64,000 nucleotides of DNA, from contig DATJQJ010000053.1 in the NCBI GenBank assembly GCA_035505975.1, forward strand, positions 1-64,000. Direction: 5' to 3'. Source of the DNA: CAIKOD01 sp035505975. Its GTDB lineage: Archaea > Halobacteriota > Methanomicrobia > Methanomicrobiales > Methanospirillaceae. The notes under the pieces are model-generated. The model was not told the DNA's origin. It did no database searches and was given only the letters and a program-made list of their open reading frames with translations. Each line of letters opens with the position of its first letter. The stretch's first letter is position 1. Shown here one piece after another: positions 45,798 to 55,230 of the stretch. Position numbers and translations under genes: made by a program.

Positions 45798-47618
45798 TTA
45801 TCGCCCGCCGACGCCACCGCCGCCAAAGCCTCCACCGCCACCGAACCCGCCGCCTCCGAAGCCTCCGCCGCCCCCTCCCTGTGACGGGGGCGAGAAGGCA
45901 ACGATCGGGACAAATGCACCATACATGACTCCAAGCGAAGGGGCTGCCACCATCTCGGGGATGCTGATATTCAGTTCCTTCATGGCTTTTTCAACCTTTT
46001 TCCCGACTCCAAGTGCGGTCCCGTAGATGAGCCATTCGCCCCACTGGGAGATATCTGCCGGGGAGTATTGTTTCATCAGGGCGAGATCCGAGAGGAAATA
46101 GGCAAACGCATCCCATTCGAGCTTTTCCTTATATTTATCATCCTTCCACTGCCCAAACAGGGTCGGAGGGTATGCAAGGGCAATCCCTGAAAGGATGAGG
46201 ATGGTCCCCCAGAGGAATGCCGCCGGCAGGAGCAGGTACAGGTTGACCGGCACGACAATCAGCACCACGATAACAACGGCGAGAATCGCCGCACTGAACA
46301 GGGCCAGGGGAATGATATGGTCCCTGCCGTCGATAATATACCGGTTGATGAGGACCGGATCGGTCCTGTGGGTCACATCGGATAGTTCCCTCTGGTACTT
46401 GAGGATCTTTGACTGCGCTTTCAGGTCCCGGGCTGCATGTTCGGCAAGTGTTTTCAGGACTTCGGAATCGACCACCCCGTTCTGTTCGACGTCCTTCAGG
46501 AATGCCAGGACCCGTTGTTCATAGGGGTCGTCCGAATTTTCTTTCAGGATGGTAATTGTGACACCGGTGCCACTTTCCTTCTCAAGGATTTTAATGAAGC
46601 CTCTCTTGTGCAGGTCAAGCAGTGTCGCATAATACCCATCGGTATCGAAGTCCATGGCAGTGCCTTTAAAGAGCAGGTTCACAGCCCAGGGTTTTTTTGA
46701 AGGGTCAGGCACGAAACTCAGGTATTTCGGGACGGTAAATGGTTTTTCACGGCCATGCCGGTAATAGATGGCGATAAAGATGACCGGGGTGAGGACCGCC
46801 ATGATATACCCGCCGGCCAGCAACGCGAGGGATAACGCGTAGGGGATACCATTGTACCAGGGATTCGCCGCGCTCGTTTTCCCTGCGACATCGCTTACCG
46901 GCGTCGGGAACCCGGTCATCAGGCCGATCGCATCTTTCGAAAGCAGGAGTTCGATACCGACGGTCTCGTCCTGCGAGGCCCTCCCGGTGATCACGATCAG
47001 GTCGCCCTCCCTCGTCACCTGCAAGGTATCCGGGTGGGGGTAGACTGCCGTCACATACTTCGCCGGGACCGTGATCCTGATGTTCCGGTACGGCACATGC
47101 TGGTCGACGAGTTTCAGGTTGAGATGGGCATCGGTCGCGTCGTATTCGATCGGGGGGTGAAGGATTACCGTCGAATCGAGGGAATATACTCCCGCATTAA
47201 AGTACGAGGGGTTGAAGATCCCTTCCTCGCTCAGTTCGGCAAGGCGCTGGATGACCCCGGATTGCGACCGGTCACCATTTTTTCCTGCAATGATAACGGT
47301 ACCCGTGTAATCCTTCACGTACCCCGTCGTCCCCGGAGGGTTAGTCAGGGAAACAAACTGAATCGATGGAAAATCCACCGGTGTTGTGACCAGGGGGTCG
47401 TTCCAGAACCGGAAGAGCATCCGGTACTCCCCGGAGTTCTTGACAACATAATCGTAATGCTCGGTGAATGTCCCGTTCTGGAAAAGATTTGCGTTATAAT
47501 GGTCGACGACAAGGTCGCCCTCGATGAGTGCCGGGAGGACCGCCACAATGGCGAACATCCCGAGCACCACGAGGACCGAAACGATGACGAGTGATGCTAT
47601 CTGCCGAAACTCGCTCAC
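45798..47618 (-). CDS. DUF2207 membrane protein with glycine-rich tail
   Basis: A 606-residue membrane protein of the DUF2207 family. One N-terminal helix (VIVSVLVVLGMFAIVAVL), a long extracytoplasmic beta-rich domain to about residue 260, then transmembrane helices near 263-285 and a pair near 425-475, with cytoplasmic segments between. It ends in a run of GGGGGFGGGG repeats, common in this family. It is 10 bp downstream of lemA, the usual partner; together they may form an envelope-stress or remodelling module, function unproven. Confidence 0.88.
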   Translation of the reverse strand: MSEFRQIASLVIVSVLVVLGMFAIVAVLPALIEGDLVVDHYNANLFQNGTFTEHYDYVVKNSGEYRMLFRFWNDPLVTTPVDFPSIQFVSLTNPPGTTGYVKDYTGTVIIAGKNGDRSQSGVIQRLAELSEEGIFNPSYFNAGVYSLDSTVILHPPIEYDATDAHLNLKLVDQHVPYRNIRITVPAKYVTAVYPHPDTLQVTREGDLIVITGRASQDETVGIELLLSKDAIGLMTGFPTPVSDVAGKTSAANPWYNGIPYALSLALLAGGYIMAVLTPVIFIAIYYRHGREKPFTVPKYLSFVPDPSKKPWAVNLLFKGTAMDFDTDGYYATLLDLHKRGFIKILEKESGTGVTITILKENSDDPYEQRVLAFLKDVEQNGVVDSEVLKTLAEHAARDLKAQSKILKYQRELSDVTHRTDPVLINRYIIDGRDHIIPLALFSAAILAVVIVVLIVVPVNLYLLLPAAFLWGTILILSGIALAYPPTLFGQWKDDKYKEKLEWDAFAYFLSDLALMKQYSPADISQWGEWLIYGTALGVGKKVEKAMKELNISIPEMVAAPSLGVMYGAFVPIVAFSPPSQGGGGGGFGGGGFGGGGGFGGGGVGGR

Positions 47619-47628
47619 GGTACCAACC

Positions 47629-48234
47629 CTAGAACTCGATCTTCGGCGGTGTGCTGATCTGTTCCTCGAACTGCAGGTAATCCAGTTTCTGCATGTGGAT
47701 CATATTTGCAATGAATTTCGAGGGTATCGTGTCGCACATGATGTTGAACTGCTGCGAGATGTTATTGTAGGTATACCGCTGCCGTGCAATCTCCTCCTCG
47801 ATACTCCGGATTGAGTCCTGGAGGTTCAATACCGTGGTATTGGTTTTTAAGTCGGGATAGTTCTCTGCGACTGCGATCAGCCTTCCGAACAGCGAGCGCG
47901 ATTCTTTTTCGATGTCGTTCAGGTCGCCGGGTCCCGCAGTACCGACCTTGGCACGCATCTCCGTGACCTTCGTTAATGTTTCCTGCTCGAATTTCGCGTA
48001 ACTTTTGACTGCTCCAAGGAGCTGGTCGATCATGTCGAGCCTCTTTTTCATCGCGACCCTGATCTGGCCGAGCGTGGCTTCCGACGAATTTTTGAGGGTG
48101 TAAAGCCGGTTGTAGATGCCGATGAAATAGAAGACAAATATGATGATGATGAGGAGTACGATACCCCCCACTATCCAGGGGATTAATCCTTCAAACACTA
48201 TCGTGTCACCATGGTACGATAGGAGGTATCGCAT
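47629..48234 (-). CDS. lemA: LemA family protein
   Basis: A 201-residue protein with one N-terminal transmembrane helix (GGIVLLIIIIFVFYFIGIYN) and a long alpha-helical bundle. Family motifs: AMKKRLDMIDQLLGAVKSYA, NTTVLNLQDSIRSIEEEIA and ARQRYTYNNISQQFN. Topology is short N-out with a helical cytoplasmic or exposed domain. Co-transcribed with the DUF2207 gene. Confidence 0.92.
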   Translation of the reverse strand: MRYLLSYHGDTIVFEGLIPWIVGGIVLLIIIIFVFYFIGIYNRLYTLKNSSEATLGQIRVAMKKRLDMIDQLLGAVKSYAKFEQETLTKVTEMRAKVGTAGPGDLNDIEKESRSLFGRLIAVAENYPDLKTNTTVLNLQDSIRSIEEEIARQRYTYNNISQQFNIMCDTIPSKFIANMIHMQKLDYLQFEEQISTPPKIEF

Positions 48235-48341
48235 TTAAAAGATTGGGAATATCAGAAAGGATTACTAAAATCCCGTTATACTGACCCCAAAAATAAAGAG
48301 GAAGCCCGGATTTTGACGGGTTTGGGATTTATCCGGGCTTG

Positions 48342-49310
48342 TTATTCGATCGCCAAAGTCCCGATGATCCGTAATTTTCCTCCCTCGAGGTAGTGGAGTA
48401 TCGCATTCGCCCCTGAGGGGTAAACCAGTTCCTTCTCGGTTTTCAGGGTGATTTCCGGTTTGTGCCAATCGCCGGAATTGTTGACATAAGCGATCTTCGA
48501 TGGCAGGAACTGCATCCAGTGGCCGACATAGACCACCATCCCTTCCTTCAATGCCGAGGGCCAGTACTTCACCAGGGTTGCCCTGCCGTGGAGGGTGCCT
48601 GAGGAAGTGATTGACGGGTCTTTCGTGAGGACGTATCCGCGATCAAGCTCTTCAGCTTCGATCCCTTTCAGGGCGAGGCCTGCCCGGTCGGTCGCGTATG
48701 CAGCCTCGGCATCGTCATCGTGTTTCTGTATCGAACGGACCAGGGCGGTTTTTTTCACCGGCAACACGTTCAGGGTGTCGTGGCGCTTGATTATGCCGCC
48801 GACCACACACCCGAGAGCCACGGTGCCGATCCCCTTGACGTTGAAGAAATGGTCGATCGGCATGGCACCCGGGGTTCGTCCCTGGACTACCGGGTCAATT
48901 GTTTTCCGGGCCGCTTCGACGAGGAGCCGCTCCCGCAGTCTCATCCTGTCGTCTTCGATTACTTCATACCCTTCGATTGCGGTCCCTTTAATCAAGGGGG
49001 CGACCTGTTCGGGGGTAATGTAATTCCTGAGAATAAGAAACCCGGATTTCTGGTCGGCGCAGTCCAGCATCAGGATCATCTCCCCGAGCTGGGCGTTGAT
49101 CTCGTCGATCACGAGGACAACTTTCTCGGCCAGTGACACACTGAAAAACAGCGGTGCCAATTTCTCCGGGTACCGCGACGGCTCCACCATCGTGACCGTG
49201 ACATCCCCGGACTTGAGGTTATAGAATGTGATATCGCTGGCAGTCCCGGGTTTCGCTATCTCTTTCGAATACCCCGGGGGACACAGCATCGCCACGTTCA
49301 GGTTAGACAT
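48342..49310 (-). CDS. SelB/EF-Tu-like pseudo-GTPase (aSelBL family)
   Basis: A 322-residue protein related to elongation factors EF-Tu/SelB. The C-terminal half carries translation-factor beta-barrel domains (GIGTVALGCVVGGIIKRHDT, VRSIQKHDDDAEAAYATDRA, AGLALKGIEAEELDRGYVL). The N-terminal part corresponds to the G domain but lacks G1 (reads CPPGYSKEIAKPG), the G3 DxxG and the G4 NKxD, so it should not bind GTP normally. An archaeal family of SelB-like proteins with such losses has been described. Its function is unknown. Confidence 0.82.
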   Translation of the reverse strand: MSNLNVAMLCPPGYSKEIAKPGTASDITFYNLKSGDVTVTMVEPSRYPEKLAPLFFSVSLAEKVVLVIDEINAQLGEMILMLDCADQKSGFLILRNYITPEQVAPLIKGTAIEGYEVIEDDRMRLRERLLVEAARKTIDPVVQGRTPGAMPIDHFFNVKGIGTVALGCVVGGIIKRHDTLNVLPVKKTALVRSIQKHDDDAEAAYATDRAGLALKGIEAEELDRGYVLTKDPSITSSGTLHGRATLVKYWPSALKEGMVVYVGHWMQFLPSKIAYVNNSGDWHKPEITLKTEKELVYPSGANAILHYLEGGKLRIIGTLAIE

Positions 49311-49570
49311 CCGAATAGGATTCGGTCTTGTCGGTGATAGGTCTTACGTCGCCGGCAGGAATTTCCTGAAATTTGTAACAGACCGGTTCTCACGCCGCAT
49401 CATAGGGATCGGGCAGGTATGGAGGCGTTTTAAACACCGTTGGAACCGGCAGGAAGTATACCAAGGGAAAAGAATGAGTTTCTGCCTCGCAGCCCCTCGT
49501 TTTGAGTTACGTTCTAAGTAATCTTTGATAACCATGGAATAGTTCAGATTAGTCTGACAATTCCTTTGAC

Positions 49571-49694
49571 TCAGCCCCGCCGCTGTTGCGACCCCGCAGG
49601 GACAGGGACTGCACAAGAATTGATTAATTCTACTTCCAGATCGACCCTCTCCGGCTGGCAATTCTGATGGGGATTGGGCAGGGAGGTGGGACCC
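49571..49694 (-). repeat. Dispersed structured intergenic element, copy C
   Basis: A degraded copy on the minus strand. It keeps the CCTCCCTGCCC entry, TGGAA...TTCTTGTGCAG, GTCCCTGTCCC and the CAGCGGCGGGGC hairpin side, but stem 1 has several mismatches and the terminal GAGCGTC is lost. It lies in the 518-bp gap between the aSelBL start and the TudS-like fusion stop. In 49311-49570 and 49695-49828 I see no gene or motif. Confidence 0.65.
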
Positions 49695-49828
49695 CATCCC
49701 GGTCGATTTCGCAATTTAAGGATAAATGAGAAATTCAAACAGGGCCTTTTTTTGTTGCGAGAGGCGTCCGGCCGGTAATAATTAAAGCCCTGCGATTTCC
49801 GCCCCTTAAAAAATCGAGCGGTATCATC

Positions 49829-50692
49829 CTAAAATCCCCACGATCCCAGTATCTTTGGCAGATCCCTGATATCCCTCACGATTACCGATGACTGCTCGAG
49901 CATCAGGTTAACGAGCTCGTATTGGCCCACCATGCGGAAATCCGTACGTATTGAATAGACCGGGGTGCCCCTGCAGGTCGCGTATCCCATCTCCCAGGCC
50001 GTGCCGGAATCGGCGTCGGCACCGTCAATAACAGCAACGAGAAAATCCGCCCGGTCGAGGGCTTCCCTGTTCATTCGGAAAATTTCCCTGTGTGCCGTTG
50101 CACTCCGGCAGTGGGTATCGTCTCCCGCTTCCTGGGGCAGGTATACCTCGAAGAAATGGGCCCTGAGGAGGTCCCGGATTTTTTGGTTGAACGTTCTCTC
50201 AGCTTCCGAAAAGAGGGGCGCAGCCAGGTACGCCCGGTACCGGGCAAAATGTTTTACATCGATCACCGGTATTTCGGGAAATTTTGCAAGAAAAACTCCC
50301 CGTTCAGCCTTTTTTGGCGATGACCCGTCGGTGCTGCCGTAATACGTCGATGTCGCACCGCAGGTGGGAGACGAATTGACCCCGATAATACCCAACGGGA
50401 GTCCGCGTTCCCGGATAATATCCCTGACCTGCGCTTCGAGTGTAACGAGGTAATCCCGGAATTCGTTAAAATCAAGTCTTTCCAAAAATGTGCCGGGTTT
50501 GCGGTCCTTACCGAGGAACAGGGTCTCCGGGCATGGGAGCGGGACGATATCGATCCCGAATTTTTCACACCGTTCCTTCGCTCGGGAGAAACAGAGGAGG
50601 TCCTCGCGCGTGGTAATCCCTTCGGCACGAAGACCGGGTTCCAGGACACAGGGGGACATCAGCACGTACATTGATAGAATGTGGGCGCTCAC
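49829..50692 (-). CDS. TudS-like desulfidase / nucleoside 2-deoxyribosyltransferase fusion
   Basis: A 287-residue two-domain protein. Residues 1-150 resemble TudS-related (DUF523-like) desulfidases: SPCVLEPGLRAEG, PLPCPETLFLG and GVNSSPTCGATS supply three Cys expected to hold an iron-sulfur cluster. Residues about 160-287 resemble nucleoside 2-deoxyribosyltransferase: VYLPQEAGDD, REIFRMNREALDRADFLVAV, DGADADSGTAWEMGYA and a final YELVNLML. Such a fusion suggests thio-nucleoside or thio-base processing. ATG at 50671 is an alternative start. It is divergent from tsr3 with nine bases between start codons. Confidence 0.72.
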   Translation of the reverse strand: MSAHILSMYVLMSPCVLEPGLRAEGITTREDLLCFSRAKERCEKFGIDIVPLPCPETLFLGKDRKPGTFLERLDFNEFRDYLVTLEAQVRDIIRERGLPLGIIGVNSSPTCGATSTYYGSTDGSSPKKAERGVFLAKFPEIPVIDVKHFARYRAYLAAPLFSEAERTFNQKIRDLLRAHFFEVYLPQEAGDDTHCRSATAHREIFRMNREALDRADFLVAVIDGADADSGTAWEMGYATCRGTPVYSIRTDFRMVGQYELVNLMLEQSSVIVRDIRDLPKILGSWGF

Positions 50693-50701
50693 AGAACATA
50701 G

Positions 50702-51199
50702 ATGATCCCCCTCTTTGCCTACCGCGATAACAGTTGCGACCCGAGGAAATGCACTGTCGTAAGGCTTGAACGTGCAGGGCTCTTAAAGATCGTTCATTCA
50801 CTGTCACGGATCCCCCGGGGTAGCCTGATTTTGGACCCGACTGCGGAGCAGGCATTGTCACCCGCCGATAACCAGGTTAAATCTCTAACCGTGCTCGACT
50901 GCTCATGGGAAGTGCTGGACACCGCTGCCATCTCCGGATGGAGCCCGCGAAGAGCGCTACCCTTTCTACTCGCGGCTAACCCGGTGAATTTCGGGAGACC
51001 ATGGAGGCTGAATTCAGCCGAGGCATTTGCCGCCGCACTGGTCATCCTCGGTGAGCGTGGGCAGGCCGAAGCGATATTATCCAAGTTCAGGTGGGGAATC
51101 CGGTTTCTCGAAGTGAATGAAGAGCCACTGGGGCTCTATGCTGCCGCAAAAGACAGCGCCGAAGTCGTCGAGATCCAGTCAGGGTATCTGAGCGATTGA
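50702..51199 (+). CDS. tsr3: 16S rRNA aminocarboxypropyltransferase Tsr3
   Basis: A 165-residue SPOUT-like enzyme that transfers an aminocarboxypropyl group from SAM to a hypermodified base of small-subunit rRNA. Family motifs: NSCDPRKCTVVRLERAG, LDPTAEQALSP, TVLDCSWEV and RALPFLLAANPVNFGRPWRL. Length is normal. The 5' end is almost directly adjacent to the divergent fusion gene, so its promoter must lie within that gene. Confidence 0.93.
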   Translation: MIPLFAYRDNSCDPRKCTVVRLERAGLLKIVHSLSRIPRGSLILDPTAEQALSPADNQVKSLTVLDCSWEVLDTAAISGWSPRRALPFLLAANPVNFGRPWRLNSAEAFAAALVILGERGQAEAILSKFRWGIRFLEVNEEPLGLYAAAKDSAEVVEIQSGYLSD

Positions 51200-51301
51200 C
51201 AGGAATATCCCGCACAACGGATATTTAGGCATTTTGAGGGTCTTATCTTTCATTTGCCGTTGTTCTATATACCATATGCCTTCACATGAAAATTGATATA
51301 T

Positions 51302-51451
51302 CTGACGCTCCCGGGGCTCTGCCCCGCCGCTGTGGCGGCCCCGATTGCGATAGGGACTGCACAAGCACAAGAAACGACTAATTTTCATTCCGGACTCACC
51401 CCTGTCCAATGAATATCGCACTGGGAGAGGGGCAGGGAGGGGGTGAAACCC
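51302..51451 (-). repeat. Dispersed structured intergenic element, copy D
   Basis: On the minus strand this copy runs from GGTTTCACCCCCTCCCTGCCCC to CCCCGGGAGCGTCA. Stem 1 CCCTGCCC / GGACAGGG has one mismatch. GGAA and TTCT form a wobble-containing stem 2. The GC hairpin GGGGCCGCCACAGCGGCGGG is intact. It lies between the convergent ends of tsr3 and the DUF308 gene (349-bp gap); nothing else is seen in that gap. Confidence 0.8.
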
Positions 51452-51548
51452 CCTCCTGTCAACGTTAGCTTTAAAAATAAAGGTAGGGGAACGGGTCGCG
51501 ATCCGTCGTCCTCTTGGCGAGATTCAAACTTGCCGGATTTTAGATATT

Positions 51549-52145
51549 TCACGAATCGATCTCTTCCGGCACAATATCTATGATCTCCTCATCGCAGCCA
51601 AAGGTGCGCTTCACCCGCCAGAGCGTAATTGCCTGGACGATCATCGCGACTCCTATGACAACTGCAAAAATTCCCCACAGGACCACCACGAGGACTGCTG
51701 CGATTCCCGGGTATAAGATCATCGCGACCCCGATGAGAAGGGGAACGATCCCGAGAATGATGACAAAGAGCCGGGTCGCTAGTTCCTCAAACGAGATAAG
51801 GCCGTACCCGATCATCAGGAGACCGATCAGGATGGAAAGTGCTGCCATCAGGACGATTGCAACGGTTGCCAGGAATCCGGGAGCGATGACGGAAACGATA
51901 CCGAGGGCGATAAAAAAAAGTCCTGCCAACAGGAGCGGCCACCATGATACCCGGTACCGGGCAGCAAAAATACCGATGATGATCAGTATGAGGCCAATCA
52001 GGAATGCAAGGGCACTGAATATCAGTGCAATGATGTTCATTACCACGGTAGGCCAAAGGAGGGTGATAATCCCGATTAAGATGAGGATTACCCCCCAGAC
52101 AATAAACGATCCCCATCGTGATGGTATTCTGCAAACTTCGAGCAA
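51549..52145 (-). CDS. DUF308 / HdeD-family membrane protein
   Basis: A 198-residue membrane protein with six predicted transmembrane helices, arranged as repeated two-helix units (WGVILILIGIITLLWP, LIFSALAFLIGLILIIIGIF, WPLLLAGLFFIALGIVSVI and so on). This matches the DUF308/HdeD family, linked to acid resistance in enterobacteria but uncharacterised in archaea. The last 20 residues are acidic and cytoplasmic. Upstream 52146-52403 holds the gap promoter and no gene. Confidence 0.87.
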   Translation of the reverse strand: MLEVCRIPSRWGSFIVWGVILILIGIITLLWPTVVMNIIALIFSALAFLIGLILIIIGIFAARYRVSWWPLLLAGLFFIALGIVSVIAPGFLATVAIVLMAALSILIGLLMIGYGLISFEELATRLFVIILGIVPLLIGVAMILYPGIAAVLVVVLWGIFAVVIGVAMIVQAITLWRVKRTFGCDEEIIDIVPEEIDS

Positions 52146-52403
52146 TTGAATCCGCCTGCCATTTGCTATTGTTGTTGCCCCAATAAAGGCATTACCATGA
52201 TAATTTACCGAAAGGTGGCCTGCTGCACCAGGGACTAAACGATTCAGGAGTTGTTCATGCTATGGCAGGAATTTTTTACTTTTTTTCAGATATGGGACCA
52301 TTGGTGATGAGGCAGCCTCGGAAATATCGGGTAACCGGAAATACGGATTCGACGTTATCAAAGGATTAGGTTAAATAATGATGTCCTCTCATTTCCTCAT
52401 TGT

Positions 52404-53423
52404 ATGATAAGAGTAGCAGTAAACGGATACGGGACAATCGGAAAGCGTGTCGCCGATGCTGTTGCGGCCCAACCCGATATGGAGATCGTCGGGGTCTCGA
52501 AAACGAGGCCGAGTGCCGAGGCCTATATCGCAAAGATGAGGGGATATCCCCTCTATATCGCGGACCCCGCCAAAAAAACGGCATTCGACAAAGCTGATAT
52601 CCCGGTTGCAGGATCGGTCGATGACATGCTGAAAAAGGCCGATATCGTGATCGATGCCACTCCCGGGGACGTCGGTGCAAAAAACAAGCCGACCTATGAA
52701 AAACTCGGGATCAGGGCGATCTTCCAGGGAGGCGAAGAACACGAAGTCGCCGGCTTTTCCTTCAATTCGGACTGCAACTATAAGGATGCCATAGGAAAAC
52801 AATTTGCCAGGGTTGTTTCCTGCAATACGACCGGGCTCTGCAGGATCATCAATGCCATGGACAAGGCCTACGGCGTGGAAAAAGTCCGTGCCGTCATGGT
52901 CAGGCGTGGCTCCGACCCGGGCGAAGTCAAAAAAGGACCTATCGATGCCGTGGTCCTTAACCCCGTCACGATTCCGAGTCACCACGGGCCCGATGTCCAG
53001 ACGGTTCTCCCCCACATCCCAATCGTCACGATGGCGATGATCGTACCGACGACAATGATGCACATGCACGCCATTACCATGGACCTGAAAAAACAGGCGA
53101 CCAGGGAAGATATCCTGAAAATAATAGAGCAGCACCCACGGATGGGACTGGTAAGAAAATCAACCGGCATAACGAGCACAGCCGAGCTGAAGGAATATGC
53201 GATGGATATGGGACGTTGTCGTTCCGACCTCTGGGAGAACGGCATCTTTGAAGACTCAGTCGCGGTTGTTGGAAAAGAACTGTACCTGTTCCAGGCGATC
53301 CACCAGGAAGCTGATGTCGTCGTGGAAAATATCGATGCAATCCGTGCCATGACCGGGACAATTAAGGATGCAGCGACGTCGGTACGGATGACAAACGAAG
53401 CGCTTGGGTTCAAAGCGATTTAG
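52404..53423 (+). CDS. gap: Type II glyceraldehyde-3-phosphate dehydrogenase
   Basis: A 339-residue archaeal GAPDH acting in gluconeogenesis and glycolysis. N-terminal Rossmann motif IRVAVNGYGTIGKRVADAV; catalytic Cys140 in VVSCNTTGLCR; a His-containing segment MMHMHAITMD downstream. Length and motifs are those of type II enzymes. TATA-like TTAAATAAT is about 30 nt upstream. The tyrS gene follows after 37 bp. Confidence 0.95.
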   Translation: MIRVAVNGYGTIGKRVADAVAAQPDMEIVGVSKTRPSAEAYIAKMRGYPLYIADPAKKTAFDKADIPVAGSVDDMLKKADIVIDATPGDVGAKNKPTYEKLGIRAIFQGGEEHEVAGFSFNSDCNYKDAIGKQFARVVSCNTTGLCRIINAMDKAYGVEKVRAVMVRRGSDPGEVKKGPIDAVVLNPVTIPSHHGPDVQTVLPHIPIVTMAMIVPTTMMHMHAITMDLKKQATREDILKIIEQHPRMGLVRKSTGITSTAELKEYAMDMGRCRSDLWENGIFEDSVAVVGKELYLFQAIHQEADVVVENIDAIRAMTGTIKDAATSVRMTNEALGFKAI

Positions 53424-53460
53424 AAGAACCATTAACACCCATAATCGCCAAATCTTTTTA

Positions 53461-54402
53461 ATGGATCCCTATACCTTGGCGACACGGAATACCGTCGAGG
53501 TCGTCACTGAAGAAGAATTAAAAACTCTCCTGGACAAGCCGAAAAAACGCGTATACGCAGGCTATGAACCAAGTGGGGAGATCCACCTCGGCCACCTCGT
53601 CACGGTGAATAAGCTCATGGACCTGCAGGCTGCCGGATTTGAAATCGTCGTCCTGCTGGCCGACCTCCATGCCTTCCTGAACCGTAAGGGATCGATGGCC
53701 GAGGTCCGCGAACTCGCCGATTATAACAGGCGCTGTTTCGAGGGGCTGGGGCTGAAAGATGTCAGGTTCGTCCTCGGTTCCGACCTCCAGCTGAACCCGG
53801 ACTACGAACTCCTCGTGCTCCGTCTTTCCCAGCAGATCACCCTCAATCGTGCGACGAGAAGCATGGACGAGGTCGGGAGGCAGATGGAAGCTCCTACCGT
53901 TTCCCAGATGATATACCCGATCATGCAGATGGTCGATATCGGGATGCTTGGCGTCGATGCAGCGGTCGGCGGTATTGACCAGCGGAAAATCCACATGCTT
54001 GCACGGGAACACCTCGTCAACGTGGGTTTCCCGGCACCGGTCTGTATCCATACGCCGATCCTCAACGGGCTCGACGGGAAGAAGATGTCCTCTTCGAGCG
54101 GCAATTATATATCGGTCGCAGACACCGAAGAGACGATCAACAAGAAATGCCAGAAGGCGTTCTGCCCGCCTGAGTGCGAGGACAACGCCGTGCTCCAGAT
54201 GTTCCAGTACCATGTATTCCCAAGAGTACTATCGGTGACCATATCCCGCCCTGAGAAGTTCGGCGGGATCCGGGAGTTTACTGCCTACCAGGAACTTGAA
54301 GATGCGTATCGCAAAGGGGAGATCCATCCTCTCGACCTGAAAAAAACCCTGGGATGTTATCTCTCGGAGATCCTGGCCCCGGTCCGCGATCATGTATTAT
54401 AG
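53461..54402 (+). CDS. tyrS: Tyrosyl-tRNA synthetase
   Basis: A 313-residue class I synthetase of the archaeal/eukaryotic compact type. HIGH-like motif PSGEIHLGHLV (about 37-47) and KMSKS-like motif KKMSSSSGN are present, with QPN-type core. The frame is open 19 codons upstream into gap, but the ATG at 53461 (MDPYTLATRN) fits the family. Rio1 begins 14 bases after the stop. Confidence 0.95.
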   Translation: MDPYTLATRNTVEVVTEEELKTLLDKPKKRVYAGYEPSGEIHLGHLVTVNKLMDLQAAGFEIVVLLADLHAFLNRKGSMAEVRELADYNRRCFEGLGLKDVRFVLGSDLQLNPDYELLVLRLSQQITLNRATRSMDEVGRQMEAPTVSQMIYPIMQMVDIGMLGVDAAVGGIDQRKIHMLAREHLVNVGFPAPVCIHTPILNGLDGKKMSSSSGNYISVADTEETINKKCQKAFCPPECEDNAVLQMFQYHVFPRVLSVTISRPEKFGGIREFTAYQELEDAYRKGEIHPLDLKKTLGCYLSEILAPVRDHVL

Positions 54403-54416
54403 ATGGTGATTCGTCA

Positions 54417-55226
54417 GTGCGGAGAAAGGAGACCGAACAGGAATATGATTTCGACCGGGAAATCGCAAACCTCGGCATCCGCATAAAAGACGTCGACACT
54501 CTGAAGGTCAGGGGGGAGGTGTTCGATGAGATCACGCTCCTCGCCCTCTACAAACTGGTCCACAAGAAGTGGATCTCGGCCATCGGGGGGTCAATCAGCA
54601 CCGGGAAAGAAGCGAACGTATTCCTGGCCGAGAAGGACTCGACCGACATCGCAATCAAGATCTACCGGATCAGGACCGCCAATTTCAACGCGATGGGCGA
54701 ATATATCATCGGGGACCGCCGGTTCGCAGGGATTAAAAAGACGAAAAAAGACCTTATCTTTGCATGGTCACGGAAAGAGTTCTCGAATCTGAAAAGGGCC
54801 CATACTGCAGGGCTTTCCGTACCCGAACCATTCGTCTGGGACAGGAATATCCTTGTCATGGAATTCATCGGCTCCCAGGGGATTCCATATCCGCAGCTTA
54901 AAAATGCGAATACCGAAAACCCGGACAGGGTTTACCGGGAGATACTTCAGTTCATCGAAGACCTCTACAAAAAGGCCGGCCTTATCCATGCCGATTTGAG
55001 CGAGTTTAATATCCTCTACCATGAGAAACCATACATCATTGACATGGGGCAGTCGGTTACTATCGACCATCCGAAGGCATTCAGATTCTTAAAACGGGAT
55101 ATCGCAAATATCAATCATTTCTTCTCGTCCCGCTGCGATGTGGATGATGAGAAGGTGATCTTTTCCCGTGTGACCGGGATGGTTTTCCCGGACGGCGGAA
55201 CAAAAACTCAGGCAGAAGAAGGGTGA
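54417..55226 (+). CDS. rio1: Rio1-type serine protein kinase
   Basis: A 269-residue RIO kinase involved in small-ribosomal-subunit maturation. ATP-binding loop GGSISTGKEANVFLA, invariant Lys in IAIKIYRIRT, catalytic IHADLSEFNILYH and metal-binding YIIDMGQSV are present. The long reading frame starts inside tyrS, but GTG at 54417 has a near-perfect GGTGAT ribosome-binding site seven bases upstream, so I use it. The KH protein gene follows after four bases. Confidence 0.94.
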   Translation: MRRKETEQEYDFDREIANLGIRIKDVDTLKVRGEVFDEITLLALYKLVHKKWISAIGGSISTGKEANVFLAEKDSTDIAIKIYRIRTANFNAMGEYIIGDRRFAGIKKTKKDLIFAWSRKEFSNLKRAHTAGLSVPEPFVWDRNILVMEFIGSQGIPYPQLKNANTENPDRVYREILQFIEDLYKKAGLIHADLSEFNILYHEKPYIIDMGQSVTIDHPKAFRFLKRDIANINHFFSSRCDVDDEKVIFSRVTGMVFPDGGTKTQAEEG

Positions 55227-55230
55227 CACA

